Shown piece by piece: positions 33,958-46,886 of a DNA stretch of 64,000 bases. Made by a program: the position numbers and the translations under genes. The notes below the pieces were generated by a model. That model saw only the letters and a list, made by a program, of their open reading frames with translations, was not told the DNA's origin and did not search any database. The stretch's first letter is position 1. Each line of letters begins with the position of its first letter. The DNA is from Oscillospiraceae bacterium. GTDB taxonomy: Bacteria; Bacillota; Clostridia; Oscillospirales; Acutalibacteraceae. The DNA is taken from the NCBI GenBank assembly GCA_015066565.1, contig SVOB01000002.1:310001-374000 (forward strand), in the 5' to 3' direction.

Positions 33958-35160
33958 ATGGCAAAAGAACATTTTAACCGTACCAAACCTCACGTAAACA
34001 TTGGTACAATCGGCCACGTTGACCACGGTAAGACAACTCTTACTGCTGCTATTACAAAGACTCTCGCTATGAAGGGTTACGCTAAGTTCGAAGCATACGA
34101 TATGATCGATAAGGCTCCCGAAGAGAGAGAGCGTGGTATCACAATCAATACAGCTCACGTTGAGTACGAGACCGATGCTCGTCACTATGCTCACGTTGAC
34201 TGCCCCGGCCATGCTGACTATATCAAGAACATGATCACAGGTGCTGCTCAGATGGACGGTGCTGTTCTTGTTATCGCTGCTACAGACGGCCCCATGGCTC
34301 AGACTAAGGAACACCTTCTTCTTGCCCGTCAGGTTGGCGTACCGAAGATCATCGTTTTCCTTAACAAGACTGACCAGTTAGATGACCCCGAACTCCTCGA
34401 ACTCGTTGAGATGGAAGTTCAGGAAACTCTTGAAGAGTACGGCTTCGATCCGAACTGCCCGATTATTAAGGGTTCAGCTCTTAAGGCTCTTGAGTACGAC
34501 GGCGGCGACATCAACGCTCCCGAGCTTGCTCCCATTTGGGAACTCTTGGACGCTATCGACAGCTACATTCCTACTCCTGACCGTAAGGCAGACCAGCCCT
34601 TCCTTATGCCCGTTGAGGACGTTTTCACAATCACAGGTCGTGGTACAGTTGCTACAGGCCGTGTTGAGCGTGGACAGCTCAGAACAGGCGAAGAGGTTGA
34701 AATCGTTGGCCTTAAGGACGAGAAGCAGAAGACAGTTGTTACAGGTATCGAAATGTTCAGAAAGATCCTCGACTATGCTGAAGCAGGCGATAACATCGGT
34801 GCTCTTCTTCGTGGTATCCAGAGAACAGAGATTGAGCGTGGACAGGTTCTTTCCAAGCCCGGTTCAATTCACCCCCACACAAAGTTCAAGGGTCAGGTTT
34901 ACGTTCTGACTAAGGACGAGGGTGGCCGTCATACACCTTTCTTCAACAACTATCGTCCCCAGTTCTATTTCAGAACTACTGACGTTACAGGTATCATTTC
35001 TCTTCCCGAGGGAACAGAGATGTGCATGCCCGGCGATAACGTTGAAATGAGCGTTGAGCTTATTACTCCTATCGCTATTGAAGAAGGCCTTCGTTTTGCT
35101 ATCCGTGAAGGCGGCAGAACAGTAGGTTCAGGCGTTGTTACAGCTATTCTCGGTGACTAA
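33958..35160 (+). CDS. tuf: Elongation factor Tu
   Basis: [33 protein letters not shown]. Confidence 0.99.
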   Translation: MAKEHFNRTKPHVNIGTIGHVDHGKTTLTAAITKTLAMKGYAKFEAYDMIDKAPEERERGITINTAHVEYETDARHYAHVDCPGHADYIKNMITGAAQMDGAVLVIAATDGPMAQTKEHLLLARQVGVPKIIVFLNKTDQLDDPELLELVEMEVQETLEEYGFDPNCPIIKGSALKALEYDGGDINAPELAPIWELLDAIDSYIPTPDRKADQPFLMPVEDVFTITGRGTVATGRVERGQLRTGEEVEIVGLKDEKQKTVVTGIEMFRKILDYAEAGDNIGALLRGIQRTEIERGQVLSKPGSIHPHTKFKGQVYVLTKDEGGRHTPFFNNYRPQFYFRTTDVTGIISLPEGTEMCMPGDNVEMSVELITPIAIEEGLRFAIREGGRTVGSGVVTAILGD

Positions 35161-35187
35161 TTAATAATTAGAAACCAACAATAATTA

Positions 35188-35221
35188 AACCCCGTACCAA
35201 TCGGTACGGGGTTATTTTTTT
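35188..35221 (+). terminator. Rho-independent terminator of tuf
   Basis: AACCCCGTACC-AATC-GGTACGGGGTTATTTTTTT. Confidence 0.9.
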
Positions 35222-35274
35222 GCCTTCACCTTGAGGGGAAGGGGGTGAATTTATGCGACGGATGAGGTGCCGCA

Positions 35275-35358
35275 GGGGACGGCGTGATTCCCCTGATAGG
35301 GGAAATGTCTGCGAAGCAGACAAAAGGGTAATGGCAAAGCCGTAACCTCGACATCCCG
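35275..35358 (+). repeat. Dispersed structured repeat, copy A
   Basis: Near end-to-end match to reverse complement of 22512..22597. Confidence 0.85.
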
Positions 35359-35407
35359 CAAATAAAATGTCATTCTGAGCGTAAGCGAATAATCTCAACC
35401 TATTAAC

Positions 35408-35520
35408 AACCCCTCCTGTTAAGGAGAGGGGGACCGCCGTTCAGGCGGTGGAGAGGTTTAAACCCCTCAGTCTCGTTGCACTCGACAGCTCCCCTTGGCA
35501 GTGGAGCCTTGGTGCCGCCG
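35408..35520. repeat. Additional palindromic intergenic repeat block (CCCCTCC..GGAGAGGGGG, ACCGCC..GGCGGT, CTCCCC..)
   Basis: Several short inverted repeats in noncoding DNA. Confidence 0.5.
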
Positions 35521-35727
35521 TTAAAAATAGAATAATTCTTCAAACTTTACATCAAGTGCGACACAAAGCACCAAAGCCAGCTTTGCCGTCGGACTGTATT
35601 GTCCTGTTTCTATTGAGCTTATCGTATTTCTTGAAACTCCGACCGTTTCGGCGAGCTGAGATTGTGACAAGCCCCTTTGTGAACGTATTTCCTTTAAATT
35701 GTTTTTTAGTATAAGCTTATCGTCCAT
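35521..35727 (-). CDS. Small XRE-family HTH regulator
   Basis: NLKEIRSQRGLSQSQLAETVGVSRNTISSIETGQYSPTAKLAL. Confidence 0.92.
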   Translation of the reverse strand: MDDKLILKNNLKEIRSQRGLSQSQLAETVGVSRNTISSIETGQYSPTAKLALVLCVALDVKFEELFYF

Positions 35728-35730
35728 TTT

Positions 35731-36054
35731 TTACCTCACAATCCTCATAATATGAAGAACAAGGAACACAACGGCAAGGGCAAGCTGAATAAGCCCGAAA
35801 ATAAGCTCGTGCGTCTTCCTGAGAGACTTATATTTAACAAGAAGCATCGTTCCCGTCATTGAAAGATAAATCGCCCACAGGCTCAAGGAAGGACCGTTAT
35901 CGGTAAGTATAACTTCGAGAAGGAGAATTACCATACAAAGAATTCCGCCGACCGCACATGCGGTTCTGCCCGCATTTGAAAATGCGTTCTTTTCCATCTC
36001 GTCCTGATTCTTATTATCTTCTCTGTTTTTAGCAAGGATTTCTTCTTTATTCAT
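35731..36054 (-). CDS. DUF6442-like small membrane protein
   Basis: MNKEEILAKNREDNKNQDEMEKNAF..., TM segments; start refined, SD ggaggtg. Confidence 0.75.
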   Translation of the reverse strand: MNKEEILAKNREDNKNQDEMEKNAFSNAGRTACAVGGILCMVILLLEVILTDNGPSLSLWAIYLSMTGTMLLVKYKSLRKTHELIFGLIQLALAVVFLVLHIMRIVR

Positions 36055-36079
36055 AAAAACACCTCCAAAGAAATATGCC

Positions 36080-36127
36080 AAGTTAACTTTGCAACTTGAT
36101 TATAATATTGCCAAGTGAACTTGTCAA
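36080..36127 (-). promoter_or_regulatory. Perfect promoter TTGACA-N17-TATAAT with palindromic sites CAAGTTCACTTG and AAGTTAACTT
   Basis: -35 at 36122-36127, -10 at 36099-36104; palindromes at 36112-36123 and 36080-36089. Confidence 0.8.
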
Positions 36128-36174
36128 GAGTTTTTATAAAAAAAGAGGGCGGATGATATCCGCCCCGGCATTTC

Positions 36175-37485
36175 TTATCTGATATATTTTAGCAATTCCG
36201 ATTTAATATTCTCGCATTTCCCGTCGATAACTGCGTCAACAAGCATATCAAGCGTCTGCCCGAGCTGTTTTCCTGCGGGGATTCCCGCCTTTATCAAATC
36301 GTTTCCGCTGATGTCAAGCTGTTTAACCGAATAGCAGAGATTGTTTTCTTTTATCTCTTGAAGATAAACCTTCATATTTTCAAGCAACTCTTCGCCGTTG
36401 TGCTTGTCAGCCTTGCCCTGATTATCGGCGTATTTTGCGGTTATGAGATAAACATATCCGTCCTCGCCGATTCGTTTAAGGAGCTTTAACGCTTCATATT
36501 GAGAACGGGGAAGCATCTCGTCGTGAACGGCGATAAACTTGACTGTTTTATCAACAGTTGCGTTGTCAAAGCGAAGCCTTCTGAGAATTTCAAAGGCTTT
36601 AAGCGAGCTTTCCCTCGGGTGACCTTTGAAATGGTCAATTCCGTTTTCATCAGTCGTTTTACATTCCGGCTTTGCAATATCGTGAAGAAGCATAGCGACC
36701 TTAAATTCCTCGGGCGCCGCTTCAACCGTGTAAGCGGTGTGGGTGTAAACGTCAAAACAGTGATAGGGCGTGTTCTGGGGAAAATCGAAGGTCGGTATAA
36801 GCTCGGGAATGAAAACCGCAATAATATCACGGTAATCGAGAAGAACCCTTTTGACGTCTTTTCCGTTAAGAAGCTTTACAAGCTCAACCCGAATTCTTTC
36901 CGCCGCTATATTGTTAAGCAGTAATTTGTTCTTAAAAACGCTCTCAGAGGTCTTATTTTCGATTTTAAAGCCGAGTACGGAAGAAAACCTAATCGCTCTT
37001 AAAATGCGTAACGCGTCCTCGTTAAAGCGTTCGTCGGCGTTGCCTACACAACGGATTATTCTGTTCTTTAAATCGTCCTGTCCGCCGAAGCAGTCAACAA
37101 TTCCCGTTTCGGGGTTATAGGCGAGGGCGTTAACCGTGAAATCACGGCGTGACAGGTCATCCTTAAGGTTTCTCGTGAACGAAACCGAGTCGGGATGACG
37201 GTTATCGGAATACGCCCCGTCAACTCTGTAGGTTGTAATTTCAAGGGGCATTTTATCAATAAGAACGGTGACCGTTCCGTGCTTTATTCCCGTTTCGATA
37301 ATGCGAAAGCCCTCGAATACCTTTTCGGTTTCTTCGGGAAGGGCGCTCGTAGTAATATCCCAGTCAGAAGGGGAGAAGCCGAGCAGGGAATCGCGGACGC
37401 AACCGCCTACGATAAACGCCTCAAAGCCCGCTTGTGAAAGCAGGCGCAGAGCTTTATCAACCTGTACGGGAAGCCGAATTTCCAT
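36175..37485 (-). CDS. cca: CCA tRNA nucleotidyltransferase
   Basis: AFIVGGCVRDSLLGFSPSDWDITTSALPEE, RRDFTVNALAYNP, HD motif LLHDIAKPEC. Confidence 0.93.
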   Translation of the reverse strand: MEIRLPVQVDKALRLLSQAGFEAFIVGGCVRDSLLGFSPSDWDITTSALPEETEKVFEGFRIIETGIKHGTVTVLIDKMPLEITTYRVDGAYSDNRHPDSVSFTRNLKDDLSRRDFTVNALAYNPETGIVDCFGGQDDLKNRIIRCVGNADERFNEDALRILRAIRFSSVLGFKIENKTSESVFKNKLLLNNIAAERIRVELVKLLNGKDVKRVLLDYRDIIAVFIPELIPTFDFPQNTPYHCFDVYTHTAYTVEAAPEEFKVAMLLHDIAKPECKTTDENGIDHFKGHPRESSLKAFEILRRLRFDNATVDKTVKFIAVHDEMLPRSQYEALKLLKRIGEDGYVYLITAKYADNQGKADKHNGEELLENMKVYLQEIKENNLCYSVKQLDISGNDLIKAGIPAGKQLGQTLDMLVDAVIDGKCENIKSELLKYIR

Positions 37486-37526
37486 AAAACCCCTCATTTA
37501 AAAATCAATCGGATATTATAATAACA

Positions 37527-37558
37527 AAAAACAGTTGCATTTAGCAACTGTTTTTTAA
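37527..37558 (-). terminator. Terminator of cohesin gene/operon
   Basis: CAGTTGC-TAAAT-GCAACTGTTTTTT on minus strand. Confidence 0.85.
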
Positions 37559-37570
37559 TTATATTTGATT

Positions 37571-38839
37571 TTATTCTGTGTAATTATCGTCGTCAACGGT
37601 GTATGTTCCCTCTTCGGCGACTGCCTTTTCTCTCTTTCTGAGCTTTACGGCGAGGGTTACAACGGCAATTATTGAAGCTAAAAGAACAACCGCAAGAGCG
37701 CAGATTGCTTTAATCATTGTCGTCTTTTTCATTCCGATATTGTTATCGGGGTCAGCCTGAGTTGTAGGCTCGGTTGTCGTTTCGGGCTCGGACTCCTTAA
37801 CGCTCAGACCGTAATACTTCTGAATCGACCCGTCGTTTTCGTCATAGACGTAAAGCGAGGAATTACCGTCCTTAAGGCTGAGCGCATAGAGAAGATAAAG
37901 CCCCTTCGCCTTGAATTCGTCGTTCTGGTAAGCGGCGATTTCCTTGTCGTTAATCTTAATATTAACGGGCTTGTAGCTTTCGGGAATTGAATTCTTTTTC
38001 GCCGCAAGAAGAACAAGCGGAAGAGATTCCGACTTGATTCTAATGTACTCGCTGAATGAATCGCTTTCGTCGTCAAACAGCGCAAAGCTCTTCTTTCCGT
38101 CCTCGTCCTCAATGCAGACTATCTGCTGAGTTTTATCCTTCGAGGTGTAGGTGAGAATTCTGTTGCCCTTGTAGTCCGAATAGGTTTCGTCAAAGCCGTC
38201 GGGAGCGTCAACAAAAGCCGAATCGTCAACGAGAGTATAGGTTTTGCCGTTAAGAACTACCTTGTCATCCTTAGGCTTGGTAGTGGTTTCGGTTGTGTTT
38301 TCGGTTGTGGAAGCTGTTGTAGTTGTCGAATCCCTGCGGGTAGTGGTTTCGGGCGCTCGCGTTGTGGTTGCGGGAGCCTTTGTAGTAGTTTCGGGCGCTT
38401 TTGTAGTCGTTTCCTCGGGAACAACCTTAAGAGTAGCCGCCGCGCCGGAAAAGCCGTTTATTTTGTCGCCTGCGTTATCGCTGACGAGAACGCTGCTTAC
38501 CTGAATTGTTGTAGAGCCGACCTTATTCGCCTTGAATACAAAGCTTACGCTGTGGCTTGAAGCAGAGGAGTTATCGTCATACCAGACGGCTGTTCCTCCG
38601 TTAAAGCTCGCTCCGCTGCAGCTTTTGTATGTGAGAATACTTGAGTCGTAGCTGATGGAGAACTGAACGCCGGCTATGTTACTGCCTGAAAAACGGACTG
38701 TAACCGTAACTGAGTCGCCTAACTCAACGTTATTCTGTGAAAAAGCGATTGTTGTGCTTGCGGCAAACGCCACCAGCGAAACGTTTAAGCATATTATAAA
38801 TGCAACAAGTACGGAAATTATTAACCTTGCCTTTTTCAT
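37571..38839 (-). CDS. Membrane-anchored cohesin-domain protein with Thr-rich linker
   Basis: Signal peptide; VELGDSVTVTVRFSGSNIAGVQFSISYDSSILTYKSC cohesin-like; (TTTKAPE)n linker; C-terminal TM AICALAVVLLASIIAVVTLAVKLRKRE. Confidence 0.8.
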   Translation of the reverse strand: MKKARLIISVLVAFIICLNVSLVAFAASTTIAFSQNNVELGDSVTVTVRFSGSNIAGVQFSISYDSSILTYKSCSGASFNGGTAVWYDDNSSASSHSVSFVFKANKVGSTTIQVSSVLVSDNAGDKINGFSGAAATLKVVPEETTTKAPETTTKAPATTTRAPETTTRRDSTTTTASTTENTTETTTKPKDDKVVLNGKTYTLVDDSAFVDAPDGFDETYSDYKGNRILTYTSKDKTQQIVCIEDEDGKKSFALFDDESDSFSEYIRIKSESLPLVLLAAKKNSIPESYKPVNIKINDKEIAAYQNDEFKAKGLYLLYALSLKDGNSSLYVYDENDGSIQKYYGLSVKESEPETTTEPTTQADPDNNIGMKKTTMIKAICALAVVLLASIIAVVTLAVKLRKREKAVAEEGTYTVDDDNYTE

Positions 38840-38853
38840 ATTTTTTCCTCCTG

Positions 38854-40962
38854 TTATGCGAGAATAATATTTCGTATTTTAACTATGTCACGTATGTCGA
38901 GCGCCGCGTCGCCGTTTATGTCGGCGGCGTTGAAATTGACGCCGCTAATCTTTTTGGTGTTGAGAATGTGGTTTCGCACCTTGACTATATCGAGAATATT
39001 AGTCTCGCCGTCGCCGTTTACGTCGCCGATAACGCCGATTTTATAAACATAGTCAATTCCCGCCTTGGTTACCGTGAGGGTCATTCCCGTTGAGATATTT
39101 CCCTTTGTAACTGCGTCCTTGCCGTCCTTAACCGTCGCCGAAGCGCCCTCGGTAAGTCCGAGCGCCTTTATAAATGAACTGTAAGACGTTTTATCAGAAA
39201 CCGATAAAATATACTTGTTCTTTTCGTCAACCTTGTATTTCGTGCTGAAAAGGTCGGTGTTTGTTGTCGGCTCTGACGGGGGAGTAGTGTCCTCAGCCTC
39301 CTGACGGGTTATAGTAAGAACATAGGTTCTTGAAGAACCGCTTGGCGAAGTAACCTTTATGTTGTATGTGTTCTTGCCTTCCTTCAGGCTTACCTTGCTG
39401 TAGCTCGAGGTAGTAACGGTATCCATTTCGATATAATTACTGCTGACCCAGCCCTTAAGGGTAGTGCCGCTGTATGAAAAGCTAATCTGATACCATACCG
39501 TTTTATTGACCGTCTGTTCGCCCAGCTTCTTTATGGCGGTGCCGTTCTTTATTCCGACGTATTCGCCTTTATATTTCAGTCTGTTTTCATTTTCGTCGGG
39601 AGATGAAACGCCTGCGCTTGTACGAACTCTTAGGTTTGAATTTACGTTTACAACCTTACCCGTATCGGCGACAGAGGTTGTTGTCGTGACGGGAATACCC
39701 GAAACGGTAGCCTTTGAATAATAAGGCTCAGCCGAAATTGTAACCTTTTTAACCGAATTGGGAACAGTTACCGTGTAATTATTCGTAGTTACCTGAAGAG
39801 TGCTTGACGGGCTTAGGGTGTAGGTATCAACCTTTAAGGATTTAAGCCAGCTCCACGGGCTGTCAGCCGTAATCGGAAGCGGACTGATTTTTGAGGGCAT
39901 ACTGTTATAAACGGGAATAACGAAGGTGAATGCGTTATCGAGCGCGCCCAGGTCCTTATATGTTGAATAAACCGACCTACCCTCAGTATAAGCGGCTGTT
40001 ATATTTCCCATATACTGATGGGTGTAAAGCGAGGTGTCGTTGTATTCGCCTACAACGTCAAACTTTTCAAGATAAAGGGTGTTTTGTTTATTGTTGATGT
40101 ATCCCTCGCCGATGTACGTAGCACCGCCGACAATGGACTTATACTGTGAGGTCCAAGGTCTTCCGTAGCTCTTGGATGGATCCGAAACCTTTTGCGAGGC
40201 CCATTTAAGACCGTTTGCTATCGGGTTTGAGCCCGAATAAGCGCCGATGTTATAGAAATTATAAATTCCCTTGTACGTTTCGGAGTATGTGCCGCTTGTC
40301 GAGCCGCTTCCGCTTTTGCCGACCTCCTGAATTGTTCTTGCGGCAAGGTGATAGGGGCTTACGTTTGAGTGCTTTGCGGCGTCAATATACGCCTGAGCGT
40401 AGAGAATACTCTTGTTACTCGTGTTTGTTATTTTTTTGCCGTCCATAAAAGAGCCTTTAAGAATAGCCTTAACGCCGTCGATGGTATGTATATCTTCGTC
40501 GTAGGAAAGTTTTTCAAACTGGAAAATATCAACGTCCGTGAAAAAGTTTCTCGGGTCCATATAATATGAAACCGTTTCAGCCGCCGCCATATACCAGCCG
40601 CCTGCGTCGTAAGAGGTATAGGTGTCGGTCGAGCCGTTATAGGATTTTGAAACTATAGAACGGTATGACTTCGGAAAAACATATGAGATAAGGCTTCTGT
40701 CGGGGACTGACGGGTCGGTTTCCTTTGCTATTACGTCCGACCACTTAAGACCCGTATAGAAAAACTCGAACTTCCAGTTCGGATGAGCCTTTTTAAGCGC
40801 GTTGATATAGGTTTTATAGACTGACGGAACGGTGGAAGAAACGTATTGGCTCGCCGCCGCTTCGGTATTAATCGGTTCAATAAAAGATACCAGTGAAAAA
40901 ACCATTAGGAACGCTAAAACAAGGCTGAACGTCCGTTTCAAGAAAACTCTCATATTTTTCAC
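38854..40962 (-). CDS. Secreted glucosaminidase-like cell-wall hydrolase with SH3-like, cadherin-like and C-terminal type I dockerin
   Basis: VSPYHLAARTIQEVGKSGSGSTSGTYSETYKGIYNFYNIGAY; SH3-like VNVNSNLRVRTSAGVS; dockerin DVNGDGETNILDIVKVRNHIL...DINGDAALDIRDIVKIRNIIL. Confidence 0.88.
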   Translation of the reverse strand: MKNMRVFLKRTFSLVLAFLMVFSLVSFIEPINTEAAASQYVSSTVPSVYKTYINALKKAHPNWKFEFFYTGLKWSDVIAKETDPSVPDRSLISYVFPKSYRSIVSKSYNGSTDTYTSYDAGGWYMAAAETVSYYMDPRNFFTDVDIFQFEKLSYDEDIHTIDGVKAILKGSFMDGKKITNTSNKSILYAQAYIDAAKHSNVSPYHLAARTIQEVGKSGSGSTSGTYSETYKGIYNFYNIGAYSGSNPIANGLKWASQKVSDPSKSYGRPWTSQYKSIVGGATYIGEGYINNKQNTLYLEKFDVVGEYNDTSLYTHQYMGNITAAYTEGRSVYSTYKDLGALDNAFTFVIPVYNSMPSKISPLPITADSPWSWLKSLKVDTYTLSPSSTLQVTTNNYTVTVPNSVKKVTISAEPYYSKATVSGIPVTTTTSVADTGKVVNVNSNLRVRTSAGVSSPDENENRLKYKGEYVGIKNGTAIKKLGEQTVNKTVWYQISFSYSGTTLKGWVSSNYIEMDTVTTSSYSKVSLKEGKNTYNIKVTSPSGSSRTYVLTITRQEAEDTTPPSEPTTNTDLFSTKYKVDEKNKYILSVSDKTSYSSFIKALGLTEGASATVKDGKDAVTKGNISTGMTLTVTKAGIDYVYKIGVIGDVNGDGETNILDIVKVRNHILNTKKISGVNFNAADINGDAALDIRDIVKIRNIILA

Positions 40963-41072
40963 ATCCTTTTCTTTATTTCGATTATAAGGGCTAATGCCCG
41001 TTAGTTCAATTAAAGATTTTTTCCTGCTTTGTAAAAATATGCATATTACTGCATTTTACTATATTTAATGTA

Positions 41073-42263
41073 TTATAACATACTTTTTATGTTTTGTAAC
41101 TCTTTTTTTGCAACTTTTTCGATATTTTTGCCGAAAATATGGGAATAAGAGAAAAAAGCGACGCCACATATTGTGTTTTTCTGTAAAATCAGCCTGATTT
41201 GTCTTGAAATTATATCGTCGTTGTCAAGCCATTCGTTTTTCCCGCTTCCTGCGTTCGGGTCGGCTTTTCCGCATTTGTAAAACGCCAGCCCGATAACGAG
41301 CTTAACATCTTTGTTTTCGGTAAGTGAAACCCATTCGTCAACCGTCTTTTCAAAGGGCGCATTTTCGTTTTCAAAGCCGAAATACACCTGTGGAATAACC
41401 GTATTAACCCATCCGTTTTCAAGCCACAGCGGTATGTCGGCGAATTTTAATGAATAGTTTTTTTCCGTGTTCGCCATAGGGCTTATGACGAGCGAAACGT
41501 TATTCTGAGAAGTGAGGGTATGAAGAGAAGAAATAAGGGAGCTGACGTTTTCTCTTCTCCAGTTTTCAACCGAAAGAGAGCCGCCGTCTTTTTTATAATT
41601 TTCATAGCTTTTCCTATCCGCAAAGGAGGTCATATCGGGATAAAAATAATCGTCAAGGTGAATAGCGCCGACGGGGTATTTTTCAATAATCTCCCTTGCC
41701 TCGTCAAGTATAAGCCGTTGAACAGATTTGCCCGCAGGGTTGAGATATATTTCATTTTCGGTGATAATAAGATTGTTACTGTCGTCGGAATAAAGCTTCC
41801 TGACCGTAGGATTATTCTTTAAAACCGACAAATCCTTTGCAGACGAAATTCTGTACGGATTAATCCACGCCTGAATTTCAATTCCTGCCGAAACGCAGGC
41901 GTCGCAAATAACGTCGAAAACGTCAAAATCGGTTTTACTTTTTATATATTTGCTTTTCATCAGCAGGTCGCTTTCATAGAACGAATCGCAAAAAGCCACG
42001 GCGTGAACTATAAGGGTGTCAGAGCGGATTGAAAGAAGATTGGCGCAAAGATTAATAATTTCTTCCCTGAATTCTTCCTCGGTTTTACCCTTAACTAATT
42101 CGGATATTTCAAAAAAACTCAGCCATACGGCGTTCGTGAAACCGCTTTGATAACTGATTTTTCCTTTATAATCCGAGGTTTGATTTTCGTTTTTTGCAGA
42201 GTTCCCCGCACATGAACAAAGCAAAAGGGAGATGATAAGTAACAGTGATACAATTCTTTTCAT
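41073..42263 (-). CDS. GH10-like (GHL10/YngK-type) lipoprotein
   Basis: Lipobox LLLCSCAG; AVWLSFFEISEL, IEIQAWINPYRIS, GAIHLDDYFYPD. Confidence 0.85.
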   Translation of the reverse strand: MKRIVSLLLIISLLLCSCAGNSAKNENQTSDYKGKISYQSGFTNAVWLSFFEISELVKGKTEEEFREEIINLCANLLSIRSDTLIVHAVAFCDSFYESDLLMKSKYIKSKTDFDVFDVICDACVSAGIEIQAWINPYRISSAKDLSVLKNNPTVRKLYSDDSNNLIITENEIYLNPAGKSVQRLILDEAREIIEKYPVGAIHLDDYFYPDMTSFADRKSYENYKKDGGSLSVENWRRENVSSLISSLHTLTSQNNVSLVISPMANTEKNYSLKFADIPLWLENGWVNTVIPQVYFGFENENAPFEKTVDEWVSLTENKDVKLVIGLAFYKCGKADPNAGSGKNEWLDNDDIISRQIRLILQKNTICGVAFFSYSHIFGKNIEKVAKKELQNIKSML

Positions 42264-42311
42264 TTTTTCCTCTCAGTTGACAAAAATAAAAATATTCTTA
42301 TAATAATAGTT

Positions 42312-42596
42312 ATGAAAAGTTACTTTATTTATATCATTATTTATTACATTCTTATTACTCTTTACGCTATCGGGCTGACTGTTATTGACAAGTCCCACGC
42401 CTTAAAGCGTAAACGTCGCATACCCGAAAACGCTCTCTTATGGATTGGCGTTCTCGGCGGCGCAGGGGGTATGTATTTAGCCATGAAGGTTCTTCACCAT
42501 AAAACAAGGGTGAAAAAGTTTATGGCGTTTTTACCTGCGTTGACAATCGTTCACCTGATTGTAATTATTGCGCTTTTTGTTTTGTCAATAAGATAA
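42312..42596 (+). CDS. DUF1294 family membrane protein
   Basis: DKSHALKRKRRIPENALLWIGVLGGAGGMYLAMKVLHHKT. Confidence 0.85.
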   Translation: MKSYFIYIIIYYILITLYAIGLTVIDKSHALKRKRRIPENALLWIGVLGGAGGMYLAMKVLHHKTRVKKFMAFLPALTIVHLIVIIALFVLSIR

Positions 42597-42609
42597 TAAG
42601 ACAGTAAAA

Positions 42610-42647
42610 GAACACCCGAAACTGTTGTTTCGGGTGTTTTTCTTTTT
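42610..42647 (+). terminator. Rho-independent terminator
   Basis: AACACCCGAAA-CTGTTG-TTTCGGGTGTTTTTC. Confidence 0.85.
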
Positions 42648-42652
42648 ATTGA

Positions 42653-45709
<3,057 letters not shown>

Positions 45710-45787
45710 TTAACTATACCATATTTCGTAAAAATATGCTATTATATTTATGGAAAATTTTTGAACTTTTGAATAAGGAGGATTTTT

Positions 45788-46861
45788 ATGGAAAAAACAT
45801 ATCTCGGCTTTAAGGATTGGGACTTCAAAAGCGAGCAGAAGGAATATACCTCTCCCGTCAAGCTCCTTGCAGGAGACGGCACTCTGATACCTAAGGGCTG
45901 GGCAAGGCACAATGTGTTTGATTATGACAGAAAAAAAGTCCTTAAGCAGATGCGCCGTAAGGAATGGGATTTCTATCAGCTTTCAAACGGCAGAATGATG
46001 GTTCAGATAAGCTTTGCGAATATTTCTCTGGGCGGTTATGCCTCGGCGGTTCTGGTTGACCTTATTGAAGGCAGGGTTATTAAGTCTCAGATGGCTCCGT
46101 TCGTCGGCGGTAAGGATAAATATGTCCTTCCTCCCAAGGGCGACGTTCCTAACAACGTAAAGTTTAAGGTCGGCGCTGCCGAAATTGAATTTGATACCAA
46201 AGAAAACAGCCGTACTCTTTATTTCAAGATGAACGACGTTGAATGTCATTTTGAAATGGATATAATGCCCGGGCTTGAAAATATCACCACCGTTCTTCCC
46301 TTTGACGGTCACCCCGACAGGTATTTTATGACCACGAAGCAGAATTCAATGCCCTGCGAGGGAACCTTCAGAAACGGAAACGACGTTTACGAGTTTTCAA
46401 AGGACGACACGTTCTGTATTCTTGACTGGGGCAGGGTGTGCACTCCCTACAGCCTCGTCTGGTACTGGGGCAACGGCTCGACCTACCTCGTTGACGAAAA
46501 GGGCGAAAAGCACATTTTCGGCTTTGAAATCACCTGGGGAATAGGCAACGAAAAGAACGCCACCGAAACCTGTATGTTCTATGACGGCAAGGCTCATAAA
46601 TTCGGCGCGGTTGACGTTGAAACGTTCCCGAAGCCCGATAAGTATATGGAGGACTGGGTCTTTGTTTCCGAGGACGGAAGATTTAACCTCACTATGACCC
46701 CGTTTTATGACCACCACTCAGACCTTAATGTTTACGCTATGCGTATGCACTCTCATCAGGTTCACGGAAAGTGGAACGGCACTGTAACTCTTGACGACGG
46801 AACGGTGCTTGAAATTAAGGATATGTACGCGTTCTGCGAATATGTTGAAAACCGTTGGTAA
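45788..46861 (+). CDS. DUF2804 family protein
   Basis: GWARHNVFDYDRKKVLKQMRRKEWDFYQL; SWHE-like fold family recognised by pattern. Confidence 0.8.
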   Translation: MEKTYLGFKDWDFKSEQKEYTSPVKLLAGDGTLIPKGWARHNVFDYDRKKVLKQMRRKEWDFYQLSNGRMMVQISFANISLGGYASAVLVDLIEGRVIKSQMAPFVGGKDKYVLPPKGDVPNNVKFKVGAAEIEFDTKENSRTLYFKMNDVECHFEMDIMPGLENITTVLPFDGHPDRYFMTTKQNSMPCEGTFRNGNDVYEFSKDDTFCILDWGRVCTPYSLVWYWGNGSTYLVDEKGEKHIFGFEITWGIGNEKNATETCMFYDGKAHKFGAVDVETFPKPDKYMEDWVFVSEDGRFNLTMTPFYDHHSDLNVYAMRMHSHQVHGKWNGTVTLDDGTVLEIKDMYAFCEYVENRW

Positions 46862-46886
46862 TATTTTTTAAGGAAGTTTATAAACA

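Noticed and set aside
38244-38504. Val-rich 86-aa plus-strand ORF
   Set aside because: Antisense shadow of the Thr-rich (TTTKAPE) linker of the cohesin gene; low complexity and no SD.
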